A DNA stretch of 64,000 bases, from contig QXCR01000039.1 of assembly GCA_004380135.1 (NCBI GenBank), positions 1 through 64,000 on the forward strand, in the 5' to 3' direction. The translations under genes and the position numbers were made by a program. This document shows, piece by piece, positions 54,148-64,000 of the stretch. Below the pieces are notes generated by a model. It saw nothing but the letters and a program-made list of their open reading frames with translations. It ran no database searches and was not told where the DNA came from. Position 1 is the first letter of the stretch. Every line of letters begins with the position of its first letter. This DNA comes from Stemphylium vesicarium (taxonomy: Eukaryota > Ascomycota > Dothideomycetes > Pleosporales > Pleosporaceae).

Positions 54148-54927
54148 TTCGAGGCAGGTTGCAACACAACAATACTGGTGTTTGGAGATTACAGAAGCAT
54201 GCGAGCGAGTGGTTAGGAGACTATAGAAGGCGCCACCGACTTTGAGAGACAAGGTTACTTCGTTAGCGTGACGGAACGTTGTCAGACCGGGAACGGCATT
54301 GGTTTTAAGCGATCAAAGTCGAATGTTCGCAACTTCAAGAAATCGCGGGACAGAAATGCAGCACCTTCAAAATAGTCTATGGTGATCAATCGTCATGATT
54401 CAAGAGTAGCATGCAATTGATGACAATTTGAAGAGCTAATTCTTGGCGTCAGTGAAGAATATTCCTGATATAAAAGCTACATCCCAATGTCACGAGAACT
54501 CTAATTCACATCTGTAGGGAACCGTCTGTCTCTTCAAAGCTGCCGAAGTTGCAAACAGTATCAAAAAAATAACCTGGTTTGCTCGTGGAGTTGAACACTT
54601 GTGAATCCCCAAGTTCACATGGCCGACTAGGTGACCCAGCATGTTGAAGTTTATTCTGCCATTTGCAACATCAGGGCCGATATACATATTCTGAAAAGTT
54701 CTGTCATGCAATAGCTCCAGAACAGTAACGAAAATCCGACTAATTTTCCATCATATTACGTCTTCCAGCGCACATTGCCGAGAGGTGAGCAAGATAGACT
54801 ACCACACCACACCACGACCCGTGGATCAAAACGCATCAGCAGGATCCGATCTGTGTACCTCATTGTCTTCCTAATATTTTATACCCTACAACTGCGGGCT
54901 CAGCTCTGGACTACGCCGAGAACTGAT
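54148..54927. other. Intergenic, AT-richer, no gene seen
   Basis: It is more AT-rich than the core genes to the left. The frame of the following gene is open upstream of ATG 54928 but only from a TTG at 54775. Confidence 0.45.
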
Positions 54928-56491
54928 ATGTGCTGGTTTGAGGGGACTTGCCCGAAAGGTCACAACATCCGTCGACACGTATGCGAGGATCCTGAAAATT
55001 GTCCAAATAAAGTTACCACAGGATTGAAATACTTATGTGAGGAGTGTGTGCATTGCTCAAGGGAAACAATGCTGGGTATCGCGAGAGGGTTGCCGCAAAA
55101 GAAGGCATAGAAGTGAAGAAAATGGGGGACATCCCTGCACTGGAACAACGTAAATTGAATAAAGCGAGAAACAATTACCAGGCCACTGCAAGAGAACTAG
55201 TCGCTAGAAGGTTTCCTAAAGAAGAAAAGGCTGTTAAAGAAACATTCTTTCGAATGTTTGCTAATGTTCAAGCCGAGAGGAAAAAGAATCTGGGGCCAGG
55301 ACACTCAAATCAGCCGTCGGACCACAGGAACAAAGAGATGCAGAAGCGGACTCTGTAATGCAGCGTGCATGGGCAATGGTGCAGTCTTCTGATGTTTCAT
55401 CTTCACGATCAGGTATTGAAGAAAGTAGAGCCGCTGCTGTTCGAGATGATACCCCCGGTAGTGTTTCGAGTTTAGGCTGGGGCCTGACAAAGGACGACGG
55501 GCAGTGAGATGATCTGATGAAAAATTCCGGCCTCTACGATGTTCTCCACTCAGGCTCGCCGCCATCAAACAACAGGCGACGTAACGATGAGTGTGAACGA
55601 AACCAGAATGCTGTACCCCGCGCTGGCCCATCCGCTGGCCCAACCGCAGGTTCATCCTTACTTAACCCTATTAATATAGCTGCCGGTACACACCACAGCA
55701 GAGGCTCTACTGATTCAAGCAATGGTTCTTCAAACGAGACCAGCTTGCCCATGCGCCCAGGTATATCAAGCGCGGCGCAGAAAATTGCGGAAGGATGGCA
55801 AGCACCCAGCAATGAAAAAAGTGAAACAAGCCGACCCGCTCGGCGCAGGTTCTCAGCAAGGAACTCAAAGAACTGCTGGGCCTCCAGTCCGAGATCTTGA
55901 GTACCATCCAGGAGAGCAGCTGGTCCGTGACCACGAGTATCAGGTAATGATCCAAGAATATCATCAAGAACAAAACCGGCAACGCTTGGAGGAACACTGG
56001 CGGCTGCAGAGGGAGGAGCAGCAGCCACTGCTCCAACAACCATCGCGGCAACAGCCATCTCAACAACAGCAACCGCACTCACGTCAACTTCATCACTATA
56101 CAGTGCCACAACCACAACCAAATCCACAGCAACAGCGCCAACAGCAATCACAACCGCAACGACAGCCGCCACAACAACAGCAATTGCGCCAGCAACCTCA
56201 GCAGTCTCTACGGACCAACCTGCCCTGCCCCGCGTCCGCAAGCTGCTGCAAGTGGACACACAACCACAAGCACCCGCCCACCCGCAGGTACCCAAAGGCC
56301 TGTAGTTGCAAATCCCTCGACGAACCCAAATACCACGCCCCAAACAGGACGCCCCAATAATACTCCAGCACAATCCCGGCCAGCAGCGTCGAACAGCGCA
56401 CATGCTACCACAGGCTCCGCGAACTCTGGAGGCGCACGTCCTACCGCGGCGCCTGCAAAGGCCGATCCGAAAAATAAAGGTAAAGCACATG

Positions 56492-56533
56492 CGAAGAAGA
56501 AGAAGAAGAAGGAGGAGGAGGAGGAGGAGGAGA
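56492..56533. repeat. (GAA)n(GAG)n microsatellite
   Basis: GAA/AAG triplets are followed by GAG triplets within the decayed gene. On the opposite strand it produces an artificial poly-Leu frame. Confidence 0.9.
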
Positions 56534-57012
56534 AGCCCAAAAGAAGGCCATTTTATACGTTGCAGCGCCAAGCGTCGCCAAAAAGCCATGGTTTGATGGT
56601 GTCAATTTTCGGTTTGTACAGAATTGGGACACGAGGGTTCGATATCTCCATCACGGCGACCGATGTCCAAAGACCGAACATGTTGCAAAAAGCGCGCACA
56701 TTCATGACATCGCCGCGGTCTTAGACAGGACAAAGAAAACGCCGGAAAACATGTAAGTGGGCATCAATGGTTCTAGAAGATCCTCACATCACGCAGTTCC
56801 GTTCATATTCCGATAGAGAATATAAGTGAGTTCATAGGCGTATGATGAAAGAAGCAGTATGGGAAAAGAAGGTTATTTATATGCGCGTTCACCGAAGTGA
56901 AAGCGCCAAGGCGCATCCTTCGTTTCGCGATGATTGGTTGAGGACTCGTAGCACAAGAAGAGTGGAACATGTACAAAAGAGCGATTGTGATCGATCTATG
57001 GGTATCAGAAGT

Positions 57013-57030
57013 ATGTGTGTGTGTGTGTGT
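57013..57030. repeat. (TG)n microsatellite
   Basis: Nine TG units lie within the last open segment of the decayed gene. Confidence 0.9.
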
Positions 57031-57393
57031 CTCCCAGTCGACCCCGTGTCAAGTTGGAGACATGATGGCTAATGATGAAAGGGCAATAGAAATGAAGCAG
57101 TGGATATTGCCAGAGCTTTTCAGGCTGGTGAGACATGGAGGCGTCAAACTCGCTTTTGATAGAAAAAGAAAGACCACGCATGTGTGATTATAAGGTCGAA
57201 TGCCTCTTTCCCAAACGCCATCGCACGTACATGCTGAATGAGTGACCCTCGTAGCTCAGCAGTGCCATGCATGAAAGATGGCAACCCGCACGGAATCCTT
57301 TCGAGAAAATACCTTGGACCACACCCCAAGATCATCGAGAGCACACCAAACGCCGAATGGCAACCTCCATCCTTCGCATCCTCCCACCTCACC

Positions 57394-59165
57394 CTAAAGC
57401 TTCATCTTCTTCGAGTTCTTAAAGAGCGTTTCCCGGTAGCCATCGAGACGAAAGTCGTCGTCAAATCCGACTGGGACAGGAAAGTCGTTCTGTATGAGCC
57501 TTCGGTGCTTCACATCGATAACTACGCCCTCATTCATTGCCGTTTGGAGCAATCTGCCTTGAATGCAGGCACTATGCAACTTTCTCGACCCCATCTTATG
57601 CAGTATTTTATCGTAGATAGACTTCGAGATGAGTACGTCCTCTCGACCTTTACAGAATCGGAACCCATAGTCGCGTTTCAGGCATGCCGGTGGCTCATGC
57701 TCTGTACTTTGAATGAATTGCTTTAAGCGCCAGACTGTCGGTTGCTCGTCCGGTTTGGCGCTAAGGAATCTCTCCAGATATGGAAGGAGATCGCGAAAGT
57801 GGCCATATTCTTTGATGTCGAAGAGAGCTACGAGTTTTTGGTTTTCAACAGCTTCTTGGATCTCACGGAAAATCCTCTCTGGATCGATCGATTCCTCAAT
57901 CAGGGCCGCGTACAGACCTGCCAATTGGCGCTCTTCGGCCTCATCTTTGGCGACCACAAAGCCGAAGGAATACCATGCATTCGATTCAACTTGCAATAGC
58001 CGGCCCCGAAATATTGTTCCGATGAGCTGGGTAGTTTCCTGCTTGGCTGATGGAGTGAGACGGAAAAGCGCATGTCCGCGGTCCTCTTTTGGGAGAAAAG
58101 CTTGAACCGCTGTCATCAGTGGCCCAAGACTTGCGGATTCAGGTTGTTGTGGGTGAGTAGAGAGAGGTGGGTATTGGGACTCGTTGAAGCTCGATAGAGC
58201 TGTCAAAAAAGTTGAATTCGAGTTCGAGGTGTTGAAGACGTCAAGATGCGGTGGGTGTTGGGGAGAAACCCTGCTAGAGATGACTGAACCGCTCGTTGCG
58301 GATGTCGTGAAAGACACGCGTTTCCCCGGAGATGGCGATCTAAGATGAAACGTGACGTTGGCGAAAGACAGGGACGTCCTGGCCGCCCGAACCATCGTAC
58401 TGTACACCCGCTCCGGGAAGCCAAGCTCGCAGATGAGCTCGAATAGCTCACTTGCGAACTGGGCCCTCCCCAGCAAGGAGTTCAGACGCATGTTGAGGTC
58501 CATCAGGACCCTAGTCATCTCAGATGCCGCATGAATGAGTGAGTTGATCTCTTTCATCGACTTCTCGTACGCTTTAACAGCTTGAAAAAGTTGTATGATG
58601 CGGTCGCCTAGTTCTTCATCCCGCTCCCAACTATCTTGGTCACGATCTTCGATGCCAAACATCTTCGATACGAAGTCATCGAATAGTTTGCCATTGTCGT
58701 CGAAGCTCCGCTTTAGCCTCTGAACCACTTTGTCTGTATCATCGTACGACATGACGAGGATGACATCCCACATCTCTTCTACTGCCCGGTCACGTTGAGC
58801 ACCTGAAAGCGTCAACGATGAAAAAAGACTGGGAAGAATGGCATACCTTTGGGCCTGCTGGCGACAGACCCTAAGATGGGCTGCAGGTCTCGCACGAACT
58901 TCCTGAGACATTCGTCCATCTCCAGACGGGGCTGAACGGAGTTTCTGTCGCGGGAAAGGAATATGTCAACAGACCTTCTACTGCTATCTTCCTTGATGGT
59001 CATAGACGCAGCCAGTAGTTTGGACATCCTCTTTAGGAATCGTGGCTTCAAGCCTTGAGGGGCGCCCAAGCCGGCTGTAGGAATCACTTCGATTGCATCG
59101 TCCACGAGATCCTCGATGAAGGGCTGCGACGCGTTCTCATAAGTGTAATGATGAGTTTCCGCCAT
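57394..59165 (-). CDS. Hypothetical 575-residue protein, two exons
   Basis: Exon 1 is 59165-58847, the intron 58803-58846 (44 bp, GTATGC...TTTCAG) and exon 2 58802-57394. The junction reads ASRPKGAQRDRAVEE in one frame. I do not recognise the protein. The first 250 residues are helical and charged (EEMWDVILVMSYDDTDKV, EINSLIHAASEMTRVLMDL), reminiscent of helical N-terminal domains of fungal signalling proteins but without a diagnostic motif. A Ser/Pro-rich linker follows. The C-terminal 250 residues form a second globular-looking region (HALFRLTPSAKQETTQLIG, NAWYSFGFVVAKDEAEERQ, DFPVPVGFDDDFRLDGY). There is no signal peptide. It adjoins the accessory block but is itself intact. Confidence 0.75.
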
Positions 59166-60202
59166 ATCGAATAGGGTGCTACCTTCGTCGCCTCGCCTCG
59201 CTGAAGTGTCTCGAACGCCTTTTGTATTTGACCTTTGGTGGAAGTAAAAAGATTTTCTGGCAACTACCTTTGGGGTAGAAGTCGGATCGTTTGCGATTTA
59301 TCCTTGGCTTTCGTTTCGTCGTTCTCTTATGATCTAAAGTGTGCGTTAGTGCTTGTCTTATACTGAAGCCGCATCACGCGTCGAGACTTACAGCTGTTAC
59401 CGAGGTAGTTAATTGGTGCCGTCGAGCGTACGCAGTACGCTTAAGTACTGTTCGTAGCCAAGCTACGAGTGTTACTTGCGATTTATAAGGTTCCGTCACC
59501 GCTCTGCTCACGATGCCCGCTCTTACCACCGCATACGGCGTAGACGGTGTGGTGTGTGGTTTTCAACTAGCAAACCCGCTCCTCAATAGCTAACGTGTGG
59601 TGCACGCCAAACCCAGCGCATGAAAATCTGCACTCGTTGTCTTCCTCTTCAGAGTACGTTGAGAAAAAACCGACACAGTGCGGTGGAAGAAGGAAGCAGC
59701 CTCGGGCCGGGTCGCGGCTTTATATGCCCAAACGGCAGGAGCGACGGTGACTGCCTTTGCCTTTACCTGCTGCGAACAGCTTCGGGCAACCCCAAAGGAC
59801 AGGTGACGTATCAGGTTGGCGATATGTTGGCGATATGATCGAAAGAGGTGAGAGAGGACAAACGATGGTGAGCAGGCGGGGGTGGGGTGGTTCTGGGGGA
59901 GGCCTGGGTGGGTCATATTGAGCCAGGATGGAGCGTTTGTTGCTGAGATGGATGAGTAAAGAGCAACAGATGTGAACATGCCGACAGACGGGAGCGTGTA
60001 GACAGTGTGGCCTGATGCGGTGACGGAAGGAAATATCGCCTAGGAGTATTCTTTCATCTTTTCATGGTTGTAGTACGGAAAAAACACAGTCAGGTGCATG
60101 ATTGCGATACCATACTGCAGCATTCTGTAGCGCCTGTAGACGCTCTATTGCGAATTATTCTCCTGTCTTACTTAACCCTTCTACATATTACCCCTCTTAA
60201 CC
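59166..60202. other. Intergenic, no gene seen
   Basis: This lies between two minus-strand genes. It contains a palindrome CAGTAC-GCTTAA-GTACTG at about 59433-59450. Open frames near 59590-59979 have no family resemblance or lack an ATG. Confidence 0.5.
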
Positions 60203-63200
60203 TTAACCACCGAATCCAAACACTTCCGCCGTGCTCAACATGCTCATCCTCGTACCCCAAAGCGCGATGACGATGCTAACAACATCAACGACTAGCAACA
60301 CGACAGCGCCGACCATGAACCTGGGATTAAAGATACGGTACAACATCAAATGGCGCCTTAGGTAGCCAGCCCACATGGTCGTCGCCAGATTGATGGTAGC
60401 ATAGAAAAGGATATGCGTAGCCACCGACTTTGCAACCACGCTCAACAGGCCCTTCTTCTGCGGCTTGACCTTCCAGAGAACGAGCGCAGGGACTGCGACT
60501 GCGCACAAAATCTGCGCACCAAATGTGTTAAGAATGACAATGATAGGCGTCCACGGGTAGCGGATCTTGGCTAGCGGGATGAAGGCTGACTCCCACTGGA
60601 TGCTCGAGAGCGTGGCTTGATGGCCAGTTTTGAAGAAATGGAACGAGCCAAGGAGACCAAGGACGACGGGGCCGATGGAAGACTGGCGAAGATTGTTCGT
60701 GTCCATGATTTCGAAAAGAGAGAAGAGCTGCCAGACGAGGATACCGATGGCGCCAGCTCCCATGGGCTTCTGCAGAGCGGCAACAGCGAGGTACCAGATA
60801 GTAATGAGAAGGGCATAGCGCGAGCCGTGAACATTTGCAAATCCCAGAACGGTGACCGCTTCCTTGGGTGCACCGTTCTCGTCCGTACCGTCCTTGTTGA
60901 TGATAACGTTGAGGAGGGGTTTAGACCAGTTGTAAATTGAGTATCCAAATGCCAAGCTGATTGCCAGTACGATCTGTGCGAGGAAGCGCTTCGTGATACC
61001 GATAATGTTCTCCCAGCCGGGCACCCATTCGCCATCGTCAGCGGCATCGAGAGCCCAGTAAGCTGCGGACAGCATCAAGCCGAAGCGTAAGGCGAGGCCT
61101 ATCCAAAGGGTGGCGTTGTGCTGGTAGCTCTTGGTACCCTCGTAGTAGCTCTTAATGAACGTCGGGATGAGGATAGCAGCGGAGACAGGGATAGCGAGCT
61201 GCCAGGGTGCGGAAGTGGTAGACAGAGCAGAAGCGTAGTAAGTGGACTTGCAGTAAGGCATTTGCTCCTCTCTGCAAAGCCTCGAGAAGCTGGCAACCCT
61301 CAACAAAACAGTAAAGAGAATCGAGTGATATGCGCCCAGCGTTCGGTCTGCAATGCGCCTTTGACGGAACGAGGAGATGAGTGCGAGAACGCCGAATGTT
61401 GTTAGGAAATGGAGGAGAATTTCATCTTCCCAGATAGTGAAGGAGTTTGATGCAAAGCCACCAGAGAGCGCAAGAGTAAAGACAACACTGGCCCAGCCCC
61501 AGATGCTGTTGGGCATAGGAGGCATAAGCCGGTAGCTCAGAGCAAAGAAGGTTGATGCACAACCAACAATACCAGAGAGAGCAGACGAGAGGATCACGAC
61601 ATGGGACCTGGCTTCCTCCGACATGAAGACAGTGAGACCGACGCCGACGATACCACCAAGAACCAGACCAATGGCGCCCCTCGTGAAGAAGACAGGTGTG
61701 ACCTCGGTACGATCTCCATGCAGAATCCTGGCGTAGAGCGCAAGAACGACAAGACTGGATGCTAGAATCGTGACACCGCTTACCATTCGTGGGATGTCGA
61801 ACCTGGCCCACAGGGCGCGACAAATGCGGAGCGTATCCTGCTGGTAAGCTGCAAATGCCTCGTAGACTTGGCGCATCTCAGCGCTACCAGACTTGGAATT
61901 TCCGAGGGAGTTCCAAGCGTCATTGGCGTCCTTCCAGAGCGAGAGTGCAGTAGCTCTGGCGCTGTCTGGGATACCGCGAACCTTTGCGTATTCGTGCTGA
62001 TACTTGTGGATTTGCCCTGCGGTCATACGGTTGACGGCCGCGAGGTTCTGAAAGTTGTCTCCTTTCTTTCCGATGAAAGCTTCCTCGATCGGCTTTCCCA
62101 AGTTGTTGAATGGTATCGGCATTCCCAGCAAGAGTGAAAGAGTTGGGACCAAATCAATCTGGCCGACTGGTCGTATGTGAGCGTTATGTGGAGGAGTGAC
62201 GTATGAAGGGTCACTCCGTCCGAAGACGCCCTTCTTTGAGTACATCCACAAAGCGGCCTGAATCTCATCATCCGACTCTCCTCCATGATCTCCCTTTGCA
62301 TCCATGCCATGGTCGCCCATGACTACTAGCAGAGTATCATCATCGATCTCCTGGATCATTCTGCGGAAGACGTCGTCCATCTGGTTTAGCTTCGCGGTCA
62401 TAGCAGGGTGGTCGGGGCCGTAGCGGTGGCCAGCATGGTCGACACCAAGGTAGTGGCCAAAGATGACATCCCACTTGCTTGCATTTTCAGCCTTCAGGAG
62501 TGGGAAAATGTGCTCTGTTACGCCGTTGTCTACCGTGTGCAAATCCCAGACGTTGAAGGAGTCGTATGCGTGTGTAAGGTTCGGCTCGAAATAGTCGGCG
62601 AAAAGAGCGTGCCATGTGTCGTCTCCCAGATGCACCATTTTCTTGCTTGCATTCTTCAGCTGGGCAACAAGGTTGTCTTCGTGTATCGCCTGGCCTGCGA
62701 AGTTGCTTCCGACATCGATGAAGGTGGGCAGCGTTCCTGTTGTGAGACCCTTCAATCTCTGCATTGTTGCTGTCGGTGGGTCTGCAATGAAAGGGAGCAG
62801 GAAAGCGTTTTCTGGATGGTTTTTCGCCGTCTCGTAGAGGACTGGGAACGCATTGTGGAAATGGCGCGGGGCGACTGGAGGAGCTTCGGACGGGTTCGCG
62901 GCAGCGACAGCCAGATCGGTGGGTTCGAATTGCGCTTCAAAGGGGACAGTGAAATCGTATCTCAACGCGTCGACAATGATGACAACTGCCTTGTCGAATG
63001 TCTTTGGATGCCAGCATCCCTTCTCGGGATTGCCAGTAGTGTAAGAGTTCGCTGCGTCGATGGGAGGCACCGCGCATTCCGACTTGTGGTCAAGTACCAA
63101 ACGCGTAAGAAGGAAGCCGCTGGTGAATAGATATATGCCAAGGACATGAAGTACACTGGCAGCTGTTAGCGATGTTCCACGTTCGTGTCTTCCAGCATCA

Positions 63201-63435
63201 ACGGAGGTAGACCGAGTCAGACTTACAAGATGAAGGAGAAGAAGGCGACGAGAATACCGTGTGAAGCTTTGAAGTGCACCTGACTGACTTTCTTCACTTT
63301 GTCTGGGTCATGGATGGTAGTTCGCGGAGCTTGTGCTGCTTGCTGTTGCGGTTGCTGCGTAGGCTGCTGAGCTCGAGAAGCGCCAGTCTGGCCGGTGATG
63401 TCGGACAGCGGAGTGAACACCTCGCGATTCGCCAT
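60203..63435 (-). CDS. GPI13: GPI ethanolamine-phosphate transferase 3 (PIG-O/Gpi13)
   Basis: Exon 1 is 63435-63227, the intron 63156-63226 (71 bp, GTAAGT...CTAAC...GCCAG) and exon 2 63155-60203, giving 1053 residues (yeast Gpi13: about 1017). The N-terminal tail is Gln-rich and cytosolic; the splice junction falls inside the first membrane helix (ILVAFFSFIF joined to VLHVLGIYLF). The lumenal alkaline-phosphatase-like domain has the metal and nucleophile motifs IIVDALRYD (Asp~132), LKGLTTGTLPTF, GHYLGVDHAGHRYGPDH and VVMGDHGMDAKGDHGG. About 12-14 membrane helices follow. The enzyme adds ethanolamine phosphate to the third mannose of GPI anchors in the ER, the link later used to attach proteins. 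Confidence 0.95.
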
Positions 63436-64000
63436 GGCGATCGAGAAGAGCAGGCCAATTGGCTAAGGTTAGATGCCAATCGGGGATTCAACAGGATACG
63501 AATGGCTCAATGGGCCTCAAGGAGCGACAGAATCCATAGGAAGAAAGTTGATGCGGAGTTTACGGGAGTGAGGATCTGGCGCAAACATGCAAAAGTGGAT
63601 CATGGTAATGCCGAGCCCGTGCCGATGACACGCATCCGCCATCGAGGTGCGCGACCAAAGGCCTAGGGCTTGCTTATGTTTGCTTTTGCTTTTGCAAGGC
63701 TTGCTTAAGTATGGCGAACATGTATTGTGCGACGTTTTGCGATTGGGATGTAAAAGCGCGTCGCGTCGCACCCATCGCTGACCGCCTACAGATTTTGCAG
63801 AGCTTTGCATCTTTCACGGCAAGTGGCACAAATCGATCATGTTGACAAAGGATTGTATTGGCTCTCCTGCTGCTCGACACAGGCGCTTGAGAGTAGTGTG
63901 ATATCATACATTAATGAATAAGAGTTATTTAAGAGGTACGAAAACCTCGTTGAAGAGATGGCCAACTCATGAAGGGGTATACAGCAAAGTGGCCAGTCAA
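63436..64000. other. GPI13 upstream region to window edge
   Basis: It is expected to hold the GPI13 promoter. A CTTGCTTATGTTTGCTTTTGC-like stretch with repeated TTGCT lies near 63668-63706. No gene is supported up to the edge. Confidence 0.5.

Larger units (their letters stand above)
54928..57187 (+). pseudogene. Decayed long low-complexity protein gene with serial frame shifts
   Basis: ATG 54928 opens MCWFEGTCPKGHNIRRH and a Cys-rich stretch (CEDPENC, CEECVHC) that stops at 55108-55110. Coding-like sequence continues in other frames: ALEQRKLNKARNNYQ (to 55358), SVMQRAWAMVQSSD and after an in-frame TGA at about 55505 KNSGLYDVLHSGSPP, then LSKELKELLGLQSEIL near 55850-55945, then Thr/Ala/Gln-rich repeats, and VNFRFVQNWDTRVRYLHH to a GTAAGT near 56753. 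A last open segment ends at 57187. The frame moves by one base at or beside homopolymer runs at least three times. Either the gene is a pseudogene or the assembly has local indel errors. I do not recognise the family. Confidence 0.5.

Noticed and set aside
55070..55115. A 35 bp intron joining the first two frames of the decayed gene
   Set aside because: GTATCG...CATAG would restore the frame, but 35 bp is shorter than fungal introns normally allow, and the later breaks cannot be explained this way.
55534..56589. A 351-residue open frame on the minus strand with a long poly-Leu run
   Set aside because: The Leu run is the antisense of the GAA/GAG microsatellite, and the Val/Ala-rich remainder is antisense to Gln/Thr/Ala triplet repeats. 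It lacks a protein-like pattern.
1..64000. CRISPR arrays, operons and bacterial-type signals
   Set aside because: The introns, gene style and families are fungal. No regular spaced repeats or Shine-Dalgarno-linked gene strings are present.

Overview
The window is nuclear DNA of a filamentous ascomycete, most likely a dothideomycete close to Pleosporales. Genes are close together on both strands and carry mostly 40-110 bp GT-AG introns, many with a CTRAC-type branch site. The gene set is typical of filamentous ascomycetes: a Zn2Cys6 regulator, an ING-like PHD protein, a QIP/Gfd2-like exonuclease, EFR3 and GPI13. The order-level placement is inferred from gene content and style; no search was run. 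Exon structures were built by hand from reading frames, splice signals and protein family knowledge.

Layout. 1-2241: right-hand part of a Ty1/copia retroelement on the minus strand (LTR, primer site, gag, start of pol); a probable related solo LTR lies at 6007-6364. 3.1-14.5 kb: a coiled-coil protein, an Asx-homology (DEUBAD) protein, the SNARE Sec22, an alpha/beta hydrolase, and the methionine-salvage enolase-phosphatase E1, which has four unusually long introns. 14.5-17.8 kb: a gene-free stretch ending in a pyrimidine-rich leader ahead of a Ran1/Ksp1-like kinase. 20.7-27.2 kb: FAD oxidoreductase, Mediator subunit MED6, an MMTAG2-like RS protein sharing a 202 bp divergent promoter with MED6, and an amidase. 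29-36.5 kb: an orphan two-exon gene, a BOR1-type anion transporter and a QIP/Gfd2-like DEDDh exonuclease whose N-terminal third is split over two upstream exons. 37-51.9 kb: ING/PHD protein, Zn2Cys6 regulator, C2H2-like nuclear protein, a mitochondrial protein possibly related to IF3, and EFR3.

52.4-57.2 kb looks accessory: a small secreted cysteine-rich protein gene with a broken frame, a lineage-type hypothetical gene, and a long low-complexity gene broken by several single-base frame shifts, mostly at homopolymers. An orphan 575-residue protein gene follows. The window ends with GPI13 (PIG-O).

No biosynthetic cluster or operon-like system is seen. Most genes are unlinked housekeeping functions: secretion and membrane (Sec22, EFR3, GPI13, BOR1), transcription and chromatin (MED6, ING, DEUBAD, Zn2Cys6) and RNA (QIP-like, MMTAG2-like). 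The parts most worth a second look are the broken accessory block, the E1 gene architecture, the exonuclease model, and the stop codon between gag and pol.
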